The notes under the pieces were generated by a model. It saw only the letters and a list, made by a program, of their open reading frames with translations. It did no database searches and was not told where the DNA came from. From Flavobacteriales bacterium (lineage in GTDB: Bacteria > Bacteroidota > Bacteroidia > Flavobacteriales_D > Parvicellaceae), in NCBI GenBank assembly GCA_020635565.1, contig JACJZN010000007.1, positions 248,001 to 312,000 of the forward strand: a DNA stretch of 64,000 nt, in the 5' to 3' direction. Positions 61,963 through 64,000 of the stretch are shown in pieces (within the stretch, counting starts at the first letter, position 1; every line of letters starts with the position of its first letter). The translations under genes were made by a program, and so were the position numbers.

Positions 61963-62568
61963 ATGGTCATAAATCATCTCATTATATTCTGTGAAAATCC
62001 TACTGAAGGAGAAGTTAAGAAAAGGCTTGCGGCAGAAATAGGAGATGAAAACGCCCTAGCTATTCATTATGCTTTAATGAAGCACACTGCTGATGTAGCT
62101 AAATCAGTAATGGCTCAGAGAAAGTGTTATTATTCAGACTATATCCTGAATAAAGATGATTTTGAAGATGGTCATTTTGAAAAATCAATTCAAAAAGGTG
62201 ATGACCTTGGTGAAAGAATTTACAATGCAGCTAAAGTTAGTTTTGGAGAATGGGCGAGTAAGGTAATTGTGATCAGTTGTGATTGTTATGATCTTAATGC
62301 AGGTATTATTGAAGAAGCTTTTAGAGCTTTGGATAAAAATGATGTTGTAATTGGTCCCAACAAAGAAGGAGGGTTTTATCTTCTGGGATTAACCGATCTT
62401 TCTGGAAATCTACTACTCGGAAAAGATTGGAATCATGAAAATGTCGTTTTAGATATGCTTCTTGAAATCAAGAAAGAGAATAAGACACACTACTTTCTTC
62501 CAACCATGAATGAGGTGACAACTCTGGAAGAAGTTCCTCCAGAGCTGAGAGGCCTCATTGAAGAATAA
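61963..62568 (+). CDS. DUF2064/TIGR04282-like glycosyltransferase-fold protein
   Basis: 201 residues. It has the GT-A-like pattern of this family: FCENPTEGEVKKRLA at the start, KGDDLGERIYNAAKVSFGEW, the acidic motif VIVISCDCYDLNAG and VVIGPNKEGGFYLLGL. The family is often annotated as an arsenosugar-biosynthesis glycosyltransferase, but most members lie outside any arsenic cluster, as here, so that function should not be assumed. The usual DSP metal motif reads DCY. Its start follows the metG stop by one base, implying co-transcription. Confidence 0.82.
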   Translation: MVINHLIIFCENPTEGEVKKRLAAEIGDENALAIHYALMKHTADVAKSVMAQRKCYYSDYILNKDDFEDGHFEKSIQKGDDLGERIYNAAKVSFGEWASKVIVISCDCYDLNAGIIEEAFRALDKNDVVIGPNKEGGFYLLGLTDLSGNLLLGKDWNHENVVLDMLLEIKKENKTHYFLPTMNEVTTLEEVPPELRGLIEE

Positions 62569-62571
62569 TCC

Positions 62572-64000
62572 TTACATTTTCTTTACTTTGAACTCAGTTC
62601 TTCTGTTTGTTTGATGTTCTTCCTCTGAACATTTGTAACAGCTTGGACATTCAATGATAGGAACATTTTCACCGTAACCTTTCCAGGTTAATCTTTCTTT
62701 GTCAATTCCCCTGTATGCGAGATACTCAACTGCAGCCATTGCTCTTTTGTCTGACAATACATCGTTATAGTTCACAGTTCCTCTACAATCAGTATGAGAA
62801 CCCATTTCAATGTGAATAGTTGGATTGTCATTCAATAATTTCACGAGTTTGTTCAATTCCAATGCTGCATCTTCTCTAATATTCCACTTATCAAAATCAT
62901 AATAGATATTTTCCAATACGATTGGCTTATCTATTACTATCTCTTCTACTTCAAAATCTGCATAGAAATCCTGAGATATTTTTAATCCTTTAGTAGAGAT
63001 ATTGTCGGTTCTTGTAAAACAACCTTCCTTTGTACAAACAAGATAATACTCTTCTTCTGGTTGTAGTTTCAATTTGAACTCACCGTTAGCATCACTCACC
63101 ATTTCAAAAACTTTGTTGTCGCTAGCGCGAGTGATACTTACTGTTACTCCAGGTACTCTTGTTTCTTCTCCTTTTTTTCTGGAAATTCCAATTAGGTTAA
63201 ATGTTGGTGGTTTCTTGGTGAATTCATAAGTTCTATCCCCTCCTTCAAGTCTAGAAGAAGATACAAATCCTGTGGTATCATCCGGAAGCAATGAGAATCC
63301 ATAATCATCCCAAGTAGTATTTAAAGGATAATTTAAATTCTCAGGATTAGCCCATTTTCCATCATGAAAGTAAGACATAAAAACATCCAGTCCACCCATA
63401 GTGTTATGCGCATCAGAAGAAAAATAAAGAGTGCCGTCATGATGTATATATGGAAACATCTCATCTCCGGGAGTATTGATTGCCTCACCAAGATTTACTG
63501 GTTGGCTCCAAACTCCGTCCTCAAGAGTTGATTTATAGATGTCAGTACCACCATATCCTCCGGGCATATCCGAAACGAAATAAAGTGTTTTGTCATCGGA
63601 AGCCAAAGTAGGATGTCCACAGGAGTAATCATCACTGTTAAAGGGTAATTCCTCTAAATGTTTCCATTTGTCTCCGTCCAACGTAGCTTTAAAGATTTTA
63701 AGGTTGTTCTCTTTATTTTCGTTTAAAACCATCTTTCTTTTAGAGTAATTACTTCTCGTAAAGAAAACGGTTTGTTCATCACTGGTAAACGTAGCCGGAC
63801 CTTCATGAAATTTACCATTTATTGGACCTTCCAATAGTTGTGGAGACATCCATTTTCCACTGTCTCCTTTTTCCATGTAGTAAAGATCGAGATAGGAGTA
63901 TCCTGTCCAGCCTGCTGTTTTTGAGTTAAGAAAAACATTCTTGTCTGCAGTAAAGACAACTCCGTCTTTGTATTGAACAGGGCTGAATACATTCGTTAGT
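62572..64000 (-). CDS. OmpA-family protein with WD40-like (PD40) propeller, 5' end beyond the window
   Basis: The 3' part of a gene: the frame is open from 62572 to base 64000, and the ATG at 63876 is internal (the upstream codons read YSYLDLYY directly into it). PD40/TolB-like repeats (GHPTLASDDKTLYFVSDMPG, FPYIHHDGTLYFSSDAHN) are followed by a carboxypeptidase-regulatory-like domain (RVPGVTVSITRASDNKVFEM) and a C-terminal OmpA peptidoglycan-binding domain (IYYDFDKWNIREDAALELNK, GSHTDCRGTVNYNDVLSDKR, NRRTEF). Such proteins include PorE, a periplasmic T9SS anchor; other paralogues accompany PorP/SprF proteins. It converges on the DUF2064 gene with a three-base gap. Confidence 0.9.
   Translation of the reverse strand, partial: LTNVFSPVQYKDGVVFTADKNVFLNSKTAGWTGYSYLDLYYMEKGDSGKWMSPQLLEGPINGKFHEGPATFTSDEQTVFFTRSNYSKRKMVLNENKENNLKIFKATLDGDKWKHLEELPFNSDDYSCGHPTLASDDKTLYFVSDMPGGYGGTDIYKSTLEDGVWSQPVNLGEAINTPGDEMFPYIHHDGTLYFSSDAHNTMGGLDVFMSYFHDGKWANPENLNYPLNTTWDDYGFSLLPDDTTGFVSSSRLEGGDRTYEFTKKPPTFNLIGISRKKGEETRVPGVTVSITRASDNKVFEMVSDANGEFKLKLQPEEEYYLVCTKEGCFTRTDNISTKGLKISQDFYADFEVEEIVIDKPIVLENIYYDFDKWNIREDAALELNKLVKLLNDNPTIHIEMGSHTDCRGTVNYNDVLSDKRAMAAVEYLAYRGIDKERLTWKGYGENVPIIECPSCYKCSEEEHQTNRRTEFKVKKM

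Overview
The window reads as part of the chromosome of a marine or freshwater Flavobacteriales bacterium, probably close to Crocinitomicaceae/Cryomorphaceae. This is inferred from family content and no taxonomic marker is present. The supporting signs are: five proteins with type IX secretion (T9SS) C-terminal sorting domains, PorP/SprF, peptidoglycan-binding OmpA proteins, a gingipain-like C25 peptidase, AT-rich DNA with few Shine-Dalgarno sites, and promoters of the Bacteroidota form TTG - about 20 bp - TAnnTTTG. I see no tRNA, rRNA, CRISPR array, insertion sequence or prophage.

Layout. 1-718 (-) is the start of a large SprB-like adhesin, broken by an in-frame TGA and cut by the window edge. 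0.8-11 kb is mostly housekeeping: comM/yifB, an AarF/UbiB kinase with a phasin-like partner, a T9SS protein, lipoproteins, DUF2797, a polytopic membrane protein, a candidate small RNA gene, yggS and a lipase-like hydrolase. 10.9-32.1 kb is a surface module: a secreted protein with a duplicated domain; a beta-propeller histidine kinase with a LytTR response regulator; then an apparent operon of a 3395-residue LamG protein (type A sorting domain), a 1416-residue cadherin-like repeat protein (type B sorting domain), PorP/SprF and an OmpA protein. The same 21-bp-period direct repeat lies upstream of both the kinase gene and this operon, which suggests that the response regulator controls both.

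32.1-32.5 kb is a gene graveyard with relics of two genes found elsewhere in the window. 32.5-38.9 kb carries a MORN/YwqK-like gene split at an A7 run, an anti-sigma/ECF sigma pair and a leucine-rich-repeat protein. 39-44.9 kb has an M28 peptidase, an NTF2-like protein, a complete trhO-trhP-ferredoxin set for 5-hydroxyuridine in tRNA, a TetR regulator with a likely operator, a DinB-fold protein and a lipoprotein. 45-50.4 kb has a fused branched-chain 2-oxoacid dehydrogenase E1, the C25 peptidase, a thioesterase and a DUF2892 protein.

50.5-57 kb is a DNA-damage island: dnaE2-like polymerase and DinB (+), convergent with radA and an SRAP/YedK protein (-). Both promoter regions carry the same inverted repeat, CGTAA-n5-TTACG, which I propose as the operator of an undescribed damage regulon. 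57-64 kb has a PKD-repeat T9SS type B protein, metG, a DUF2064 glycosyltransferase-like protein and a 5'-truncated OmpA/PD40 protein running off the right edge.
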